From: Thiobacillus sp. 63-78
GTDB taxonomy: Bacteria > Pseudomonadota > Gammaproteobacteria > Burkholderiales > Thiobacillaceae
Reading direction: 5' to 3'
NCBI GenBank assembly: GCA_001899765.1
Contig: MKWM01000053.1
Coordinates: 1 to 32,859, forward strand
DNA length: 32,859 nucleotides
The notes under the pieces were generated by a model. The model had not been told where the DNA came from, ran no database searches, and saw nothing but the letters and a program-made list of their open reading frames with translations. Below, one piece after another: positions 1-12,199 of the stretch. Each line of letters opens with the position of its first letter. Positions within the stretch are counted from its first letter, which is position 1. The position numbers were made by a program, and so were the translations under genes.

Positions 1-91
1 TTGATGCCATTGCAGCGAGGATCCATCTCTCCCCCAACTGCCAACAGCGCCCCGTTGCCGGGGGGAGGCGTCCATACCATCTGAACAAGTC

Positions 92-115
92 CTTCGACAA
101 GCTCAGGACGAACGG
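92..115. repeat. Dispersed TTCGACAAGCTCAGG-type repeat, single copy
   Basis: This 24-base copy upstream of glpK reads CTTCGACAAGCTCAGGACGA followed by ACGG. It differs by one base from the right inner arm of the palindromic element at 9224-9247. Repeats of this type are scattered between genes in many proteobacterial genomes. No other recognisable feature lies in bases 1-193; I see no convincing sigma-70 promoter for glpK. Confidence 0.7.
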
Positions 116-193
116 CATGGCATCACGGTCGGTACACTTGTATCCACTTGATTGAAACCCGGGCCGGCTGACGGCCCGCAACCGGAGATGAGC

Positions 194-1680
<1,487 letters not shown>

Positions 1681-1684
<4 letters not shown>

Positions 1685-3261
1685 ACCGGGACGCGGCCAT
1701 TGCGCGCATAGGTGAACGGCGCACGCCCTGGGACATGATCGTGATCGGCGGCGGTGCGACCGGCCTCGGCATCGCGCTCGACGCCGCCACGCGCGGCTAC
1801 GACACGCTGCTGCTGGAACGCGGCGACTTCGCCCAGGCCACCTCCAGCCGCAGCACCAAATTGCTGCACGGCGGCGTGCGCTACCTGCGCCAGGGCAACC
1901 TGAAACTGGTGCGGGGCGCGCTGCGCGAACGCACCCGCGTGCTGGCCAACGCCCCGCATCTGGCGAGCGTCCAGTCTTTCATCCTCCCTACCTACAGGCG
2001 CGGCGAAAGCCTGTACTACGGCTTCGGTCTGGCGCTCTACGAACGACTGGCCGGGCGCGCCAGCCTCGGCAGTTCGCGGCGGCTTGACGTGGCCGAGACC
2101 CGCCGTGAACTGCCGACGCTGCGCGCCGACGGCTTGCGCGGCGGCGTGCGCTATTACGACGGCCAGTTCGACGACGCCCGCCTCGCGCTCTGCCTGGCGC
2201 AAAGCGCCTGGGACCATGGCGCCACGCTCGCCAACTATTGCGCGGTAGTGGGCTTGCTGCGCGCCGGCACGCCGGGCACGCCGGTGCGCGGCGTGATGGC
2301 ACGCGACGGCGAAACCGGTGCGGAACACGAGATCCCCGCCCGCGTGGTCATCAACGCCAGCGGAGTGTTCTGCGATGCGGTCCGCCGCCTGGCCGACCCC
2401 GGCGTTGCCGCGTGGGTGGCGCCGAGTCAGGGCGCGCACCTCGTGCTGGAGCGGCGTTTCCTGCCCGGCCGCCATGCGCTCATGGTGCCGAAGACCGACG
2501 ACGGCCGCGTGCTGTTCATCATTCCCTGGCAGGGCCGGCTGCTGGTCGGCACCACCGACGTGGCGGTCGAGAACGCGGCGGCCGAGCCCCGCGCGCAGCC
2601 GGCGGAGATCGAGTTTCTGCTCGAACACGCCGGACGCTTCCTGCAGGATGCGCCGCGCCGGGAGGACGTGCTGAGCGTGTTCGCCGGCTTGCGGCCGCTG
2701 GTGCGCACCGGCGGCGGGCGCAGCACTGCCGCACTGGCGCGCGATCATCTGCTGCGCGAGGAGTCCGGCCTGGTCAGCATCACCGGCGGCAAGTGGACGA
2801 CTTATCGCGAAATGGCCGAACAGACAGTCGATCTTGCCGCGCGCGTGGCGCAGTTGCCGGGCCGTCCTTGCCGGACGGCGGATCTTCCGCTGCACGGCGC
2901 GACCTCCGATCCCGTCCCGGCTGCGCTGCGTGCCTATGGTTCGGACGCCGCTGCCGTGCAGTCGCTGGCGCAGACGCGGCCGGCATGGGCGGCCCCCCTG
3001 CATCCGCGGCTGCCCTATGTCGGCGCCGAGGTGGAATGGGCGGCCCGTCACGACATGGCGCGCAGCGTTCAGGACGTGCTGGCACGGCGTACCCGCGCAT
3101 TGCTGCTCGACGCGCGCGCCAGCATCGAGGCCGCGCCCAAAGTGGCAGCCTTGCTGGCCGCCGCCCTGGGCCGCGATGCCGCCTGGCAGGCGCGCGAAGT
3201 GGAAGCGTTCACCGGATTTGCCCGGAGTTATCTGGCATGCGAATCCGGGGAGGCAAGCTGA
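1681..3261 (+). CDS. glpD: Aerobic glycerol-3-phosphate dehydrogenase GlpD
   Basis: FAD-dependent, membrane-associated dehydrogenase that oxidises glycerol 3-phosphate to dihydroxyacetone phosphate and reduces quinone. The dinucleotide-binding motif IGGGATGLG is at about residues 21-29, followed by the conserved [16 protein letters not shown] block. The flavoprotein domain runs to about residue 370 (ending near TGGKWTTYR) and a DAO_C-type C-terminal domain follows. The 526-residue length is normal for GlpD. The start is GTG 1681, overlapping the glpK stop in GTGA; the frame stays open far upstream, but the overlap and family length decide the start. Together with glpK it forms a complete glycerol-to-DHAP route. 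Confidence 0.95.
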
Positions 3262-3346
3262 GCCTGGGTTTTTCCCGATGGCGTGCCGTACTCGCGGAAA
3301 CTTGAGCGATGCGGTCCGGTCCATCGCAGGGTTAAAAGGAGGGTCG

Positions 3347-3823
3347 ATGAAGACATTGAAGCTGCAAATCCTGGCATCCCTGCTGGCCGGGCTGGCGCTG
3401 ACCGGCTGTGACGACGCGCCTTCCGGTTCATCCGGCGCGGCGGACGCGGAGAGCGTGCCGCTCGACCGCAAGCTGGATGCCGCCCAGCTGGCGCGCGGCA
3501 AGACGGTCTATGAAAAGCACTGCCTGGAATGTCACGGCGACGCAGGCAAGGGACAGCCGGGTGACTGGCGCATCCGCGAGGCGGACGGTTACTTCCCGCC
3601 GCCGCCGCTGGACGACAGCGCCCATGCCTGGCATCACCCCACGGCGGCGCTGCTCGAAGTCATCCGCGACGGCAGCCCGCAGGGGCAGGGCAAAATGCCG
3701 GCGTGGAAGGACACGCTCAGCGAACAGGAGATGCAGGATGTCGTGGCCTACATCAAGTCGTTGTGGTCGGACCCGGTCTACCGGTTGTGGCAGAAAATGG
3801 AACAGCAATCGCTGGAACCCTGA
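3347..3823 (+). CDS. Monohaem cytochrome c lipoprotein
   Basis: A 158-residue exported cytochrome. A short hydrophobic leader ends in the lipobox LTGC (Cys21), so the mature protein is probably a periplasm-facing lipoprotein. A single haem motif CLECH (Cys59, Cys62, His63) and a likely axial Met117 in GKMPAW define a class I small cytochrome c (Cytochrome_CBB3/C-type fold). A strong AAGGAGG at 3336-3342 precedes the ATG. It lies 85 bases after glpD on the same strand, so it may be co-transcribed, but nothing shows that it takes electrons from GlpD. The HAWHHPTAALLEVIRDG segment resembles small cytochromes found next to copper and oxidase genes. Exact partner unknown. Confidence 0.88.
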   Translation: MKTLKLQILASLLAGLALTGCDDAPSGSSGAADAESVPLDRKLDAAQLARGKTVYEKHCLECHGDAGKGQPGDWRIREADGYFPPPPLDDSAHAWHHPTAALLEVIRDGSPQGQGKMPAWKDTLSEQEMQDVVAYIKSLWSDPVYRLWQKMEQQSLEP

Positions 3824-3896
3824 GCGGGGGATCGGCTCTACTCTTGACGGAGCGGGTAAACTCCCGCCCTGATCCCAACCAGGAGTCACAATAAAC

Positions 3897-4292
3897 ATGA
3901 GCGAATATGGATTCGAAACCACCCTCAACGGCCCTTTCAATGCAGCCGTCGAGAAGGTCACCGCCGCCCTCAAGACCGAAGGCTTCGGCGTGCTTACCGA
4001 CATCGATGTGCAGGCCACCATGAAAGCCAAACTCAACGTCGATGGTCGTCCCTATCGCATTCTCGGTGCCTGCAATCCGCCGCTGGCGCACCAGGCCATC
4101 AGCGCCGAGCCCGACGTCGGCATGCTGCTGCCGTGCAACGTCGTCGTGCGCGAGGACGCCGACGGCCAGGTGACGGTGTCTTTCCTCGACCCCGGCATCA
4201 TGGTGAAGCTGGTGGACAATGCCGCCGTACACAACGTCGCGACCGAAGCGCGCGCGCGTCTGCTGCGGGTGAAGGCGCATCTGGCGGCCTGA
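3897..4292 (+). CDS. DUF302 family protein
   Basis: A 131-residue protein with no signal peptide, matching the DUF302 pattern: an N-terminal [10 protein letters not shown] segment followed by a helix, then [19 protein letters not shown], and later [11 protein letters not shown] and LLPCNVVV. The conserved cysteine within ACNPP and the LLPCNVVV strand are typical. Function of the family is unsettled; structures show a small alpha/beta fold, and genes often sit near redox or sulfur genes. AGGAG at 3881-3885 precedes ATG 3897. It lies 73 bases after the cytochrome gene on the same strand and converges with the methyltransferase gene, with a 27-base gap. Confidence 0.88.
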   Translation: MSEYGFETTLNGPFNAAVEKVTAALKTEGFGVLTDIDVQATMKAKLNVDGRPYRILGACNPPLAHQAISAEPDVGMLLPCNVVVREDADGQVTVSFLDPGIMVKLVDNAAVHNVATEARARLLRVKAHLAA

Positions 4293-4319
4293 ACGGAGGT
4301 TCGCGTCGCCGGCCGGCGA

Positions 4320-5138
4320 TCAGGCCCGGATGGCTTCGACCTCAAGATATTCGGCCTCGACTTCGGTTCCGCCATCGCGTGCCTGGTTGTGCGCCGACCA
4401 TAACTGTTCCAGATCGCTTCGCAAGGCGGCTTGCCTGTCGGGATCGAGCGCGGCAAAGGCGCGGTTGCTCGGACCATAGTAGGCGCGGAAGAACTCGACG
4501 ACTTCGGGCGGCGGGAACGGATACTTCATCGGATACATTTTCCACGTCATGCGCAGGTCGCTGGCGCCATCCTGAAGACGCGCGCGCACCGTCGCCTCGT
4601 CGCCCCAAAGCACGGGGGACGGCATGCCCGCCGGCGGTGGCGCATGCTTGCCGTGAGCCTTGAACATCTGCCCGACGAACCCATCGGCTGTCCAGTTGCC
4701 CATGAGGATGCGTCCGCCGGGCCTGCATACGCGCAGAAGTTCACCCGCCACCTGCTCGGGTCTCGGCGCAAACATGGCGCCGATCAGACTGAAGACGACA
4801 TCGAACGTCGCATCGTCCTGGGGCAGATCCTCGGCGTCGCCTTCCTCGAAACGGATGGCCAGTCCCTCCGCCCTTGCGCGAGAGCGTGCCTGTTCAATCA
4901 GGTTGGTGGCGATGTCGATCCCCGTTACCGTGGCGCCGTCACGGGCAGCGGGCAGGGAGAGCTGGCCTGCGCCGCACGCGACATCCAGCACACGTTCGCC
5001 GGGGGCGAGATGAAGGCGTCGAAAGAATTCCATGGCGCCGGGTTCGAGATAGGTTGAGAAACGAGCATAGTCGCCCGACATCCACATCGCTTTCAGACGG
5101 GTCTTGAGCGTTTCCATTTCAGGGGTCATCGACATCAT
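4320..5138 (-). CDS. Class I SAM-dependent methyltransferase
   Basis: Soluble Rossmann-fold methyltransferase of 272 residues. Motif [10 protein letters not shown] lies at residues 50-58, the acidic residue at the end of strand 2 is in TGIDIA, and motif II/III-like [18 protein letters not shown] and [11 protein letters not shown] follow. This is the Methyltransf_11/25 layout of the UbiE-like group; the substrate cannot be read from sequence. AAGGAG at 5147-5142 precedes ATG 5138 (ATG 5135 is equally well placed); an upstream TTG at 5162 is less likely. It is divergent from the AraC-type regulator, with 111 bases between start codons, so the regulator may control it. Confidence 0.88.
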   Translation of the reverse strand: MMSMTPEMETLKTRLKAMWMSGDYARFSTYLEPGAMEFFRRLHLAPGERVLDVACGAGQLSLPAARDGATVTGIDIATNLIEQARSRARAEGLAIRFEEGDAEDLPQDDATFDVVFSLIGAMFAPRPEQVAGELLRVCRPGGRILMGNWTADGFVGQMFKAHGKHAPPPAGMPSPVLWGDEATVRARLQDGASDLRMTWKMYPMKYPFPPPEVVEFFRAYYGPSNRAFAALDPDRQAALRSDLEQLWSAHNQARDGGTEVEAEYLEVEAIRA

Positions 5139-5249
5139 GCTTCTCCTTGTGTGGGTTTTCAATTTCGATCATCATCGTTCGATGCGACGGTGCAGATCGT
5201 CGTCCTGGCCGACCCCGTTATCAGCCTAGTCATCCTGAGAGATGAAACC

Positions 5250-6260
5250 ATGACCGAAACGCAAAGAGTCATGTCCGAAACGCCGAATCAGGCCTCGACG
5301 GAGTTGTTGTCGGACCTGCTCGGCAGCATGCACCTGTCCGGCGTGGTCTTGTTCAGCGTGGTGTTTCGCGAACCCTGGGGCCTGGTTTCGCCCGCCGCCC
5401 GCGAACTGTCGAAGATGCTGCCGTTCCACACCGAACACATCATCCCTTTCCATATCATCGCCGAAGGCGGTTGCTGGCTGGAGCTGAGGGATAGTGAAAC
5501 GGTCTGGATGGAAGCGGGCGATGCCATATTGCTGCCCTACGGCGACATCCACGTCCTGCACGGCCGCGAGGCGGCCGTCAACACGCCTGCCCAGCAGTTG
5601 CTGCCGCCACCGCCCTGGCCCGATATCCTGCGGGTCGAGCATGGGGGAGGCGGCGGGCTGACCCACATCGTCTGCGGCTTCGTGCAATGCGATGAACTGC
5701 TGTTTCACCCTGTGCTGCGCCATCTGCCCGCGCTGATGCATGTCAGCCCCGGCCGTGTCCCGGACGACGAGTGGCTGGCCAGCACCATCCGCCACACCGC
5801 TCAGGAGGCAAGCCGGGCGGATTCGGGGAGGCGCTCCATGCTTCCCCGCCTGACTGAACTGATGTTCGTGGAAATCCTGCGCCAACACATGCAGGGCCTC
5901 TCGACGGATGAAGTGGGCTGGTTCGCCGCGGTCAACGATCCGGTGGTCGGCACGGCGCTGAAATGGCTGCACACGGCGCCGCTGGAGGACTGGAGCGTGG
6001 ACCGGCTGGCCCGCTGTGTCGGGGTGTCGCGCACGGTGCTGGCTGCGCGCTTCAAGCATTTTCTCAATATGCCGCCCATGCACTATCTGACCCGCTGGCG
6101 CCTGCAACTGGCGGCACAACGCCTGAAAGCGACGGACGCGCCCATGAAGGGGATCGCCGGCCAGGCTGGCTATGAATCCGAAGCGGCATTCAGCCGCGCC
6201 TTCAAGCGCCACTTCGGTTTTTCGCCCGCGGACTGGCGCCGCCGGCAGATTCCCGCTTGA
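5250..6260 (+). CDS. AraC-family regulator with N-terminal cupin
   Basis: A 336-residue transcription regulator. The N-terminal half is a cupin of the AraC cupin_6 type, with PFHIIAEGGCWLEL and GDAILLPYGDIHVLHG. The C-terminal AraC/XylS DNA-binding domain has two helix-turn-helix units from about residue 247: DWSVDRLARCVGVSRTVLAAR, then IAGQAGYESEAAFSRAFKR and a terminal FSPADWR. I chose ATG 5250 because the cupin begins soon after; the frame is open back to 5151 without family-like sequence. Divergent placement next to the methyltransferase is the common arrangement for a local regulator and its target. The inducer is unknown. Confidence 0.92.
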   Translation: MTETQRVMSETPNQASTELLSDLLGSMHLSGVVLFSVVFREPWGLVSPAARELSKMLPFHTEHIIPFHIIAEGGCWLELRDSETVWMEAGDAILLPYGDIHVLHGREAAVNTPAQQLLPPPPWPDILRVEHGGGGGLTHIVCGFVQCDELLFHPVLRHLPALMHVSPGRVPDDEWLASTIRHTAQEASRADSGRRSMLPRLTELMFVEILRQHMQGLSTDEVGWFAAVNDPVVGTALKWLHTAPLEDWSVDRLARCVGVSRTVLAARFKHFLNMPPMHYLTRWRLQLAAQRLKATDAPMKGIAGQAGYESEAAFSRAFKRHFGFSPADWRRRQIPA

Positions 6261-6336
6261 TGGTTTTTCTGTCGGAAGGGCAGGTGCCGGTGGCTGTGCT
6301 GACGGAGCGTGGCCGCCTGCCCCGTTTGTCTGCGGT

Positions 6337-6651
6337 TTATTCCTGATCCAGTTCCTGCAGCACTTCCTGGATCAGCACCCACGGCGCCACCACCACTGCC
6401 CAGAACGTCGGCTGGCGCGCGTGCCAGTCTTCGGCGTCGGCGAGTTCGGCGCGGGCGATGCGGCCGTCGGCCAGCCAGGCTTCAACGGTCGCGGTGTTGT
6501 TCTCGGCAAGGTGCAGCGCCGCGTCGATCAGGTCCACGCCAACGGCGACCTTGATGACGTCGCCGCGTGCGAAGTGGCGTTCGAGTTCGGGCCAGCCGAG
6601 CCGGGCGGTTTCGAGGTTGAGCTTGGCGCGGAGGAGGTCGCGGGGGGTCAC
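6337..6651 (-). CDS. DUF2288 family protein
   Basis: A 104-residue protein matching the small proteobacterial DUF2288 family: N-terminal LRAKLNLETARLGWPELERHFARG, then a hydrophobic VIKVAVGVDLIDAAL segment and a C-terminal PTFWAVVVAPWVLIQEVLQEL. No enzymatic motif is visible and the function is unknown. I favour GTG 6651; a TTG at 6669 would place the start three bases from the heptamer repeat. The ribosome site is poor either way. The spacer to the upstream codirectional gene ygiQ is almost entirely the 7-bp tandem repeat, so the repeat lies in this gene's leader if the two are co-transcribed. Confidence 0.82.
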   Translation of the reverse strand: MTPRDLLRAKLNLETARLGWPELERHFARGDVIKVAVGVDLIDAALHLAENNTATVEAWLADGRIARAELADAEDWHARQPTFWAVVVAPWVLIQEVLQELDQE

Positions 6652-6673
6652 GGCAGACTCAAGACGCAAGGTT

Positions 6674-6776
6674 CAAGTTACAAGTTACAAGTTACAAGTT
6701 ACAAGTTGCAAGTTACAAGTTACAAGTTACAAGTTACAAGTTACAAGTTACAAGTTACAGGTTACAAGTTGCAAGG
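6674..6776. repeat. Heptanucleotide tandem repeat (CAAGTTA)n
   Basis: Fourteen consecutive 7-base units of CAAGTTA run from 6674 to 6771, with a partial unit after. Unit 5 and unit 14 read CAAGTTG and unit 13 reads CAGGTTA; the rest are identical. The array fills the gap between the stop of ygiQ (6781) and the start of the DUF2288 gene. On the minus strand each unit contains TAA, and because 7 is not a multiple of 3 the stops fall in all three frames, so it cannot be read through there. Low GC makes it stand out. Unit-number variation would change leader length in 7-base steps. Confidence 0.97.
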
Positions 6777-6780
6777 AAAT

Positions 6781-9126
<2,346 letters not shown>

Positions 9127-9136
9127 GAGAGTTTAT

Positions 9137-9276
9137 CCGCGGAGTACGCGAAGAAACGCGAAGAAATTCTCAACCACCGTTCGGGCTGAGCTTGTCGAAG
9201 CCCCCTGCCCACTCGGACATGCCCTTCGACAAGCTCAGGGCGAACGGGACTTGAATTCACTTCGCGTCCTTTGCGG
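9137..9276. repeat. Nested palindromic repeat element between ygiQ and fkpB-like gene
   Basis: Two different dispersed-repeat families are arranged as concentric inverted repeats. Outer arms: 9137-9153 (CCGCGGAGTACGCGAAG) and 9260-9276, 14 of 17 positions complementary. Inner arms: 9177-9200 and 9224-9247, 22 of 24 complementary, with the 23-base centre CCCCCTGCCC... between them. The inner arm is the same family as the copy at 92-115. The element fills nearly the whole 161-base gap and could fold into a long hairpin in the transcript, acting as a terminator or a stability element. Confidence 0.85.
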
Positions 9277-9287
9277 ACAAAGAGGTT

Positions 9288-9614
9288 TTAGTTGACGCCG
9301 AGCAACTCCACTTCGAACACCAGCGTGGCGTTCGGCGGAATCACGCCGCCGGCGCCGCGCGTGCCGTAGCCCAGTTCCGGCGGGATGGTGAGTTTGCGCT
9401 TGCCGCCGACCTGCATGCCGGCCACGCCCTGATCCCAGCCGGCAATGACCTGACCGCGGCCGAGGTGGAATTCGAACGGATCGTTGCGATCGACGCTGGA
9501 GTCGAATTTCCTGCCGTCGGTGAGCCAGCCGGTGTAGTGCACGGAAACGGACTGGCCGGCGCTGGCGGTGTCGCCGCTACCGACGACGAGGTCTTCGATG
9601 ATGAGCTCGGACAT
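9288..9614 (-). CDS. FKBP-type peptidyl-prolyl cis-trans isomerase
   Basis: A 108-residue single-domain FKBP that catalyses cis-trans isomerisation of Xaa-Pro bonds. Almost the whole protein is the FKBP fold: [17 protein letters not shown], the active-site [20 protein letters not shown] and the C-terminal [20 protein letters not shown] / FEVELL. Tyr, Asp, Phe, Val, Ile, Trp and Tyr active-site positions are kept. No signal peptide is present, so it should be cytoplasmic. I chose ATG 9614 (MSELIIEDL) because it gives the usual 108 residues; the frame is open to 9647 but the extra residues are unlike the family. An extended -10 site lies just upstream. Confidence 0.95.
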   Translation of the reverse strand: MSELIIEDLVVGSGDTASAGQSVSVHYTGWLTDGRKFDSSVDRNDPFEFHLGRGQVIAGWDQGVAGMQVGGKRKLTIPPELGYGTRGAGGVIPPNATLVFEVELLGVN

Positions 9615-9645
9615 GATGGGAACCTGTCGAAAAATGGAAAGGGGC

Positions 9646-9654
9646 ATTCTAGCA
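9646..9654 (-). promoter_or_regulatory. Possible extended -10 promoter for the FKBP gene
   Basis: On the minus strand the bases TGCTAGAAT match an extended -10 element (TGnTATAAT, one mismatch). No good -35 hexamer is present, as is common for extended -10 promoters. It sits between the dctM stop (9660) and the FKBP start (9614), giving a leader of roughly 25 bases. Confidence 0.4.
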
Positions 9655-9659
9655 GGTCG

Positions 9660-11051
9660 TCAGCGCCACTCGGCCGGCAGGAAGCCCGTGTCGGGATCGA
9701 CGTCGAGGGGAATGGTGGTGACGCTGCTGGCGTCCGGCGGCGCATCGCGCAGGACGACCTGCGGAAAACCCAGTACCACGGCGACCATGACCAGCTGGAT
9801 GGCGAGGAAGGGAATCGCGCCCCGGTAGATGTCGCCGGTGCTGATGGAACGGGGCGCCACGCTCTTCAGGTAGAACAGCGCGAAGCCGAAGGGCGGATGC
9901 ATGAAGGCGGTCTGCATGTTGACCGCCAGCATCACGCCGAACCAGATCGGATCGATGCCGAGCTTGGCGGCGATGGGTCCGACCAGCGGCACGACGATGA
10001 AGGCGATCTCGAAGAAGTCGAGGAAGAAGGCCAGCCCGAATACCAGCAGGTTGACCGCGACGAGAAAGCCGAGCACACCGCCGGGCAGCTGGCTGAACAG
10101 GTGCTCGACCCATACATCCCCATCCAGTCCACGGAACACCAGGGTGAAAATCGTCGAGCCGATGAGGATGAAGATGACGAAAGTGGTCAGCCGCGTGGTG
10201 CTGTCCATCGCCTGCGTCAGTTGCAGGCGGGAGAGCCGGCCGCGCGTCAGCGCCAGCAGCAGGGCGCCGGCTGCGCCCATCGCGCCGCCCTCGGTGGGGG
10301 TGGCGACGCCGAGGAAGATGGTGCCGAGCACCAGGAAGATCAGCACCAGCGGCGGCAGCAGGGTGGTGAAGACGCGCAGCAGCAGGGCCGTGCCGCGCAG
10401 GATGCGGACCGAGGCCGGCATGGGCGGCGCAGCGTCGGGGCGGAGCAGCGTGACGAGAAACACGAAGGCGAGATACAGCGCAACCAGTCCCAGGCCGGGG
10501 ATGAGCGCGCCCTTGTACATGGCGCCGACCGGGGCGCCGAGCTGGTCGGCCAGCACGATCAGCACCAGCGAGGGCGGAATGATCTGCGCCAGCGTGCCCG
10601 AGGCGGTGATGACGCCGCTTGCCAGCCGCTTGTCGTAGCCGTAGCGCAGCATCACCGGCAGCGAGATCAGCCCCATGGCGATGACGGTCGCGGCGACCAC
10701 GCCGGTGGTGGCGGCCAGGAGGCCGCCGACCAGGATCACCGCGTAGGCCAGGCCGCCGCGCACCGAACCGAACAGCTGGCCGATGGTGTCGAGCAGCTCT
10801 TCGGCCATGCCCGAGCGTTCGAGGATCAGCCCCATGAAGGCAAAAAAAGGAACGGCCAGCAGCGTGGGATTGGCGACGATGCCGTAGACGCGTTCGGGCA
10901 GCGCGTGCAGCAGCGATACGTCGAACAGTCCGGCCATGATGCCGATGCCGGCGAACAGCAGGCCGTTGGCGGCGAGCGCGAAGGCCACCGGGTAGCCCAG
11001 CAGCAGGAAGGCCACCAGGCCGAGGAACATCAGCGGCGCCAGGTTTGCCAA
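9660..11051 (-). CDS. dctM: TRAP transporter large permease (DctM family)
   Basis: The 463-residue large membrane subunit of a tripartite ATP-independent periplasmic transporter, which uses an ion gradient for uptake of a carboxylate-type or related solute. Many hydrophobic segments run through it, with family motifs GGLLAATTGVVAATVIAMG, ASGTLAQIIPPSLVLIV and, late, FFEIAFIVVPLVGPIA and NMQTAFMHPPFGFALFYLKS. The set resembles the mannitol/chloroaromatic (FcbT3-like) branch; this is judged by eye. The start is TTG 11051, directly after the dctQ stop, with GAGGAAG correctly spaced upstream. No dctP solute-binding gene lies in the window, so the substrate cannot be inferred. Confidence 0.94.
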   Translation of the reverse strand: MANLAPLMFLGLVAFLLLGYPVAFALAANGLLFAGIGIMAGLFDVSLLHALPERVYGIVANPTLLAVPFFAFMGLILERSGMAEELLDTIGQLFGSVRGGLAYAVILVGGLLAATTGVVAATVIAMGLISLPVMLRYGYDKRLASGVITASGTLAQIIPPSLVLIVLADQLGAPVGAMYKGALIPGLGLVALYLAFVFLVTLLRPDAAPPMPASVRILRGTALLLRVFTTLLPPLVLIFLVLGTIFLGVATPTEGGAMGAAGALLLALTRGRLSRLQLTQAMDSTTRLTTFVIFILIGSTIFTLVFRGLDGDVWVEHLFSQLPGGVLGFLVAVNLLVFGLAFFLDFFEIAFIVVPLVGPIAAKLGIDPIWFGVMLAVNMQTAFMHPPFGFALFYLKSVAPRSISTGDIYRGAIPFLAIQLVMVAVVLGFPQVVLRDAPPDASSVTTIPLDVDPDTGFLPAEWR

Positions 11052-11591
11052 TCAGACTTCCTCTTCCGGTGCTTCATGGGGCAGCACGAGACGGCCCGAC
11101 AGCACGCCGATGCGCTTGATGACTTCGGCGATCCCCTGCAGGGCGAGCAGGGCAAAGCCGACGGGCAGCAGCAGCTTCACCGGCCAGCGCACGAGGCCGC
11201 CGGCGTCGGGCGACATTTCATGCGTGACCCAGGCGTCCACGAACATCGGCCACGCCAGCCACATCAGCAGCAGCGCCATCGGCAGCAGAAACAGCAGGCC
11301 GCCGGCGAAGTCGATCCAGGCCTGCCCGCGCGCGCCGAGGCGGTGGTAGAGAATGTCGATGCGCACGTGGCCGTTGTGCTTCAGCGTGTAGCCCGCCGCC
11401 AGCAGGAACATCGCGCCGAACAGATACCACTGGATTTCCAGCCAGGCGTTGGAGCTTGCGCCGAGCGCATAGCGGGCGAGCGCGTTGCCCGCCGAAATCA
11501 GCGTGGCGACCAGCACCAGCCAGATGACGAGGCGGCCGACGCGCTCGGTCAGCGCGTCGATCAGGCGGGCCAGCGCGAGCAAGACTCTCAC
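11052..11591 (-). CDS. dctQ: TRAP transporter small permease (DctQ family)
   Basis: The 179-residue small membrane subunit that pairs with DctM. It has four predicted membrane helices: LVIWLVLVATLISAGNALARY, IQWYLFGAMFLLAAGYTL, FAGGLLFLLPMALLLMWLAW and LLLPVGFALLALQGIAEV. The conserved KHNGHVRIDILY between helices 2 and 3 is characteristic. The GTG start at 11591 overlaps the stop of the upstream esterase gene in a GTGA tetranucleotide, and the stop abuts the TTG of dctM, so the whole run is probably one operon. Confidence 0.92.
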   Translation of the reverse strand: MRVLLALARLIDALTERVGRLVIWLVLVATLISAGNALARYALGASSNAWLEIQWYLFGAMFLLAAGYTLKHNGHVRIDILYHRLGARGQAWIDFAGGLLFLLPMALLLMWLAWPMFVDAWVTHEMSPDAGGLVRWPVKLLLPVGFALLALQGIAEVIKRIGVLSGRLVLPHEAPEEEV

Positions 11592-12199
11592 AGTGCGCCG
11601 GCTTTCCTGAGAAATTCGGCCAGCCGCTCGGCGACCACGCGATAGCCCGCGGCGTTGGCGTGGATGGGGTCGGACTTGAGGCGGTTGTCCTTCAGCACTT
11701 CGTTGAAGACCTCGTCTTCCAGCGGCAGCCGCATGTCCCGGGCGACGCGGGCGTAGAAATCCGGCGCGCCGCCGAACAGTTTTGGTTCGGGCACGCCGAT
11801 CAGCACGACCTCGGCGCCGCTGGCCCGGATGGTTTGTATCAGCAGGCGCAGGTTGTTTTCGGTGGTCGACTCGGGCTGCTTTCCCAGCATGTCGTTGCCG
11901 CCCAGGCACAGCAGCACCAGGCGCGGCCTGTATTCGGCCAGCACCTCAGGCAGACGCCGCAGGGCGGAAGTCGTGGTGTCGCCGGGCACGCCGGCGTTGA
12001 TCACGGTGCGGCCGGTGAGCGACGCCAGCACGGCCGGGTAGGCCGTGTCCTCGCTGGCGCCGGTGCCGTGGGTGAGGCTGTCGCCGAAGGCGAGGATGAC
12101 ATCGTGCGGGCTGAGCCTGGACAGCGTCGGCGCGCGCTCGCATGCGGCGAGCAAGAAAACGGCAACGAGCGCCAGGAGGTAGCGCCGTACCGCCGGCAT
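11588..12199 (-). CDS. SGNH/GDSL esterase lipoprotein (TesA/arylesterase-like)
   Basis: A 203-residue hydrolase of the SGNH superfamily. The N-terminal hydrophobic stretch ends in the lipobox LLAAC (Cys20), so it is probably membrane-anchored in the periplasm. Block I is AFGDSLTHG with nucleophile Ser41, the block II glycine is in NAGVPGDTT, block III is LGGNDM, and block V is DPIHAN with the catalytic Asp and His. The layout resembles TesA, an acyl-CoA thioesterase/lysophospholipase/arylesterase; the true substrate is unknown. ATG follows the pmbA TAA directly (TAAATG), and the 3' end overlaps dctQ by four bases. Its place between pmbA and a TRAP transporter is unusual. Confidence 0.92.
   Translation of the reverse strand: MPAVRRYLLALVAVFLLAACERAPTLSRLSPHDVILAFGDSLTHGTGASEDTAYPAVLASLTGRTVINAGVPGDTTTSALRRLPEVLAEYRPRLVLLCLGGNDMLGKQPESTTENNLRLLIQTIRASGAEVVLIGVPEPKLFGGAPDFYARVARDMRLPLEDEVFNEVLKDNRLKSDPIHANAAGYRVVAERLAEFLRKAGAL

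Noticed and set aside
4307..4318. CGCCGGCCGGCG palindrome between convergent DUF302 and methyltransferase genes
   Set aside because: It has no loop and is short; chance occurrence is likely in GC-rich DNA.
6278..6322. GGGCAGG / CCTGCCC inverted repeat between the AraC-type and DUF2288 genes
   Set aside because: Seven-base arms with a 31-base loop are too weak to call a terminator.
9465..11645. Open frame of 726 codons on the plus strand opposite the TRAP permeases
   Set aside because: The His/Gln/Asp-rich product is the mirror of hydrophobic membrane codons; the real genes are dctM and dctQ.
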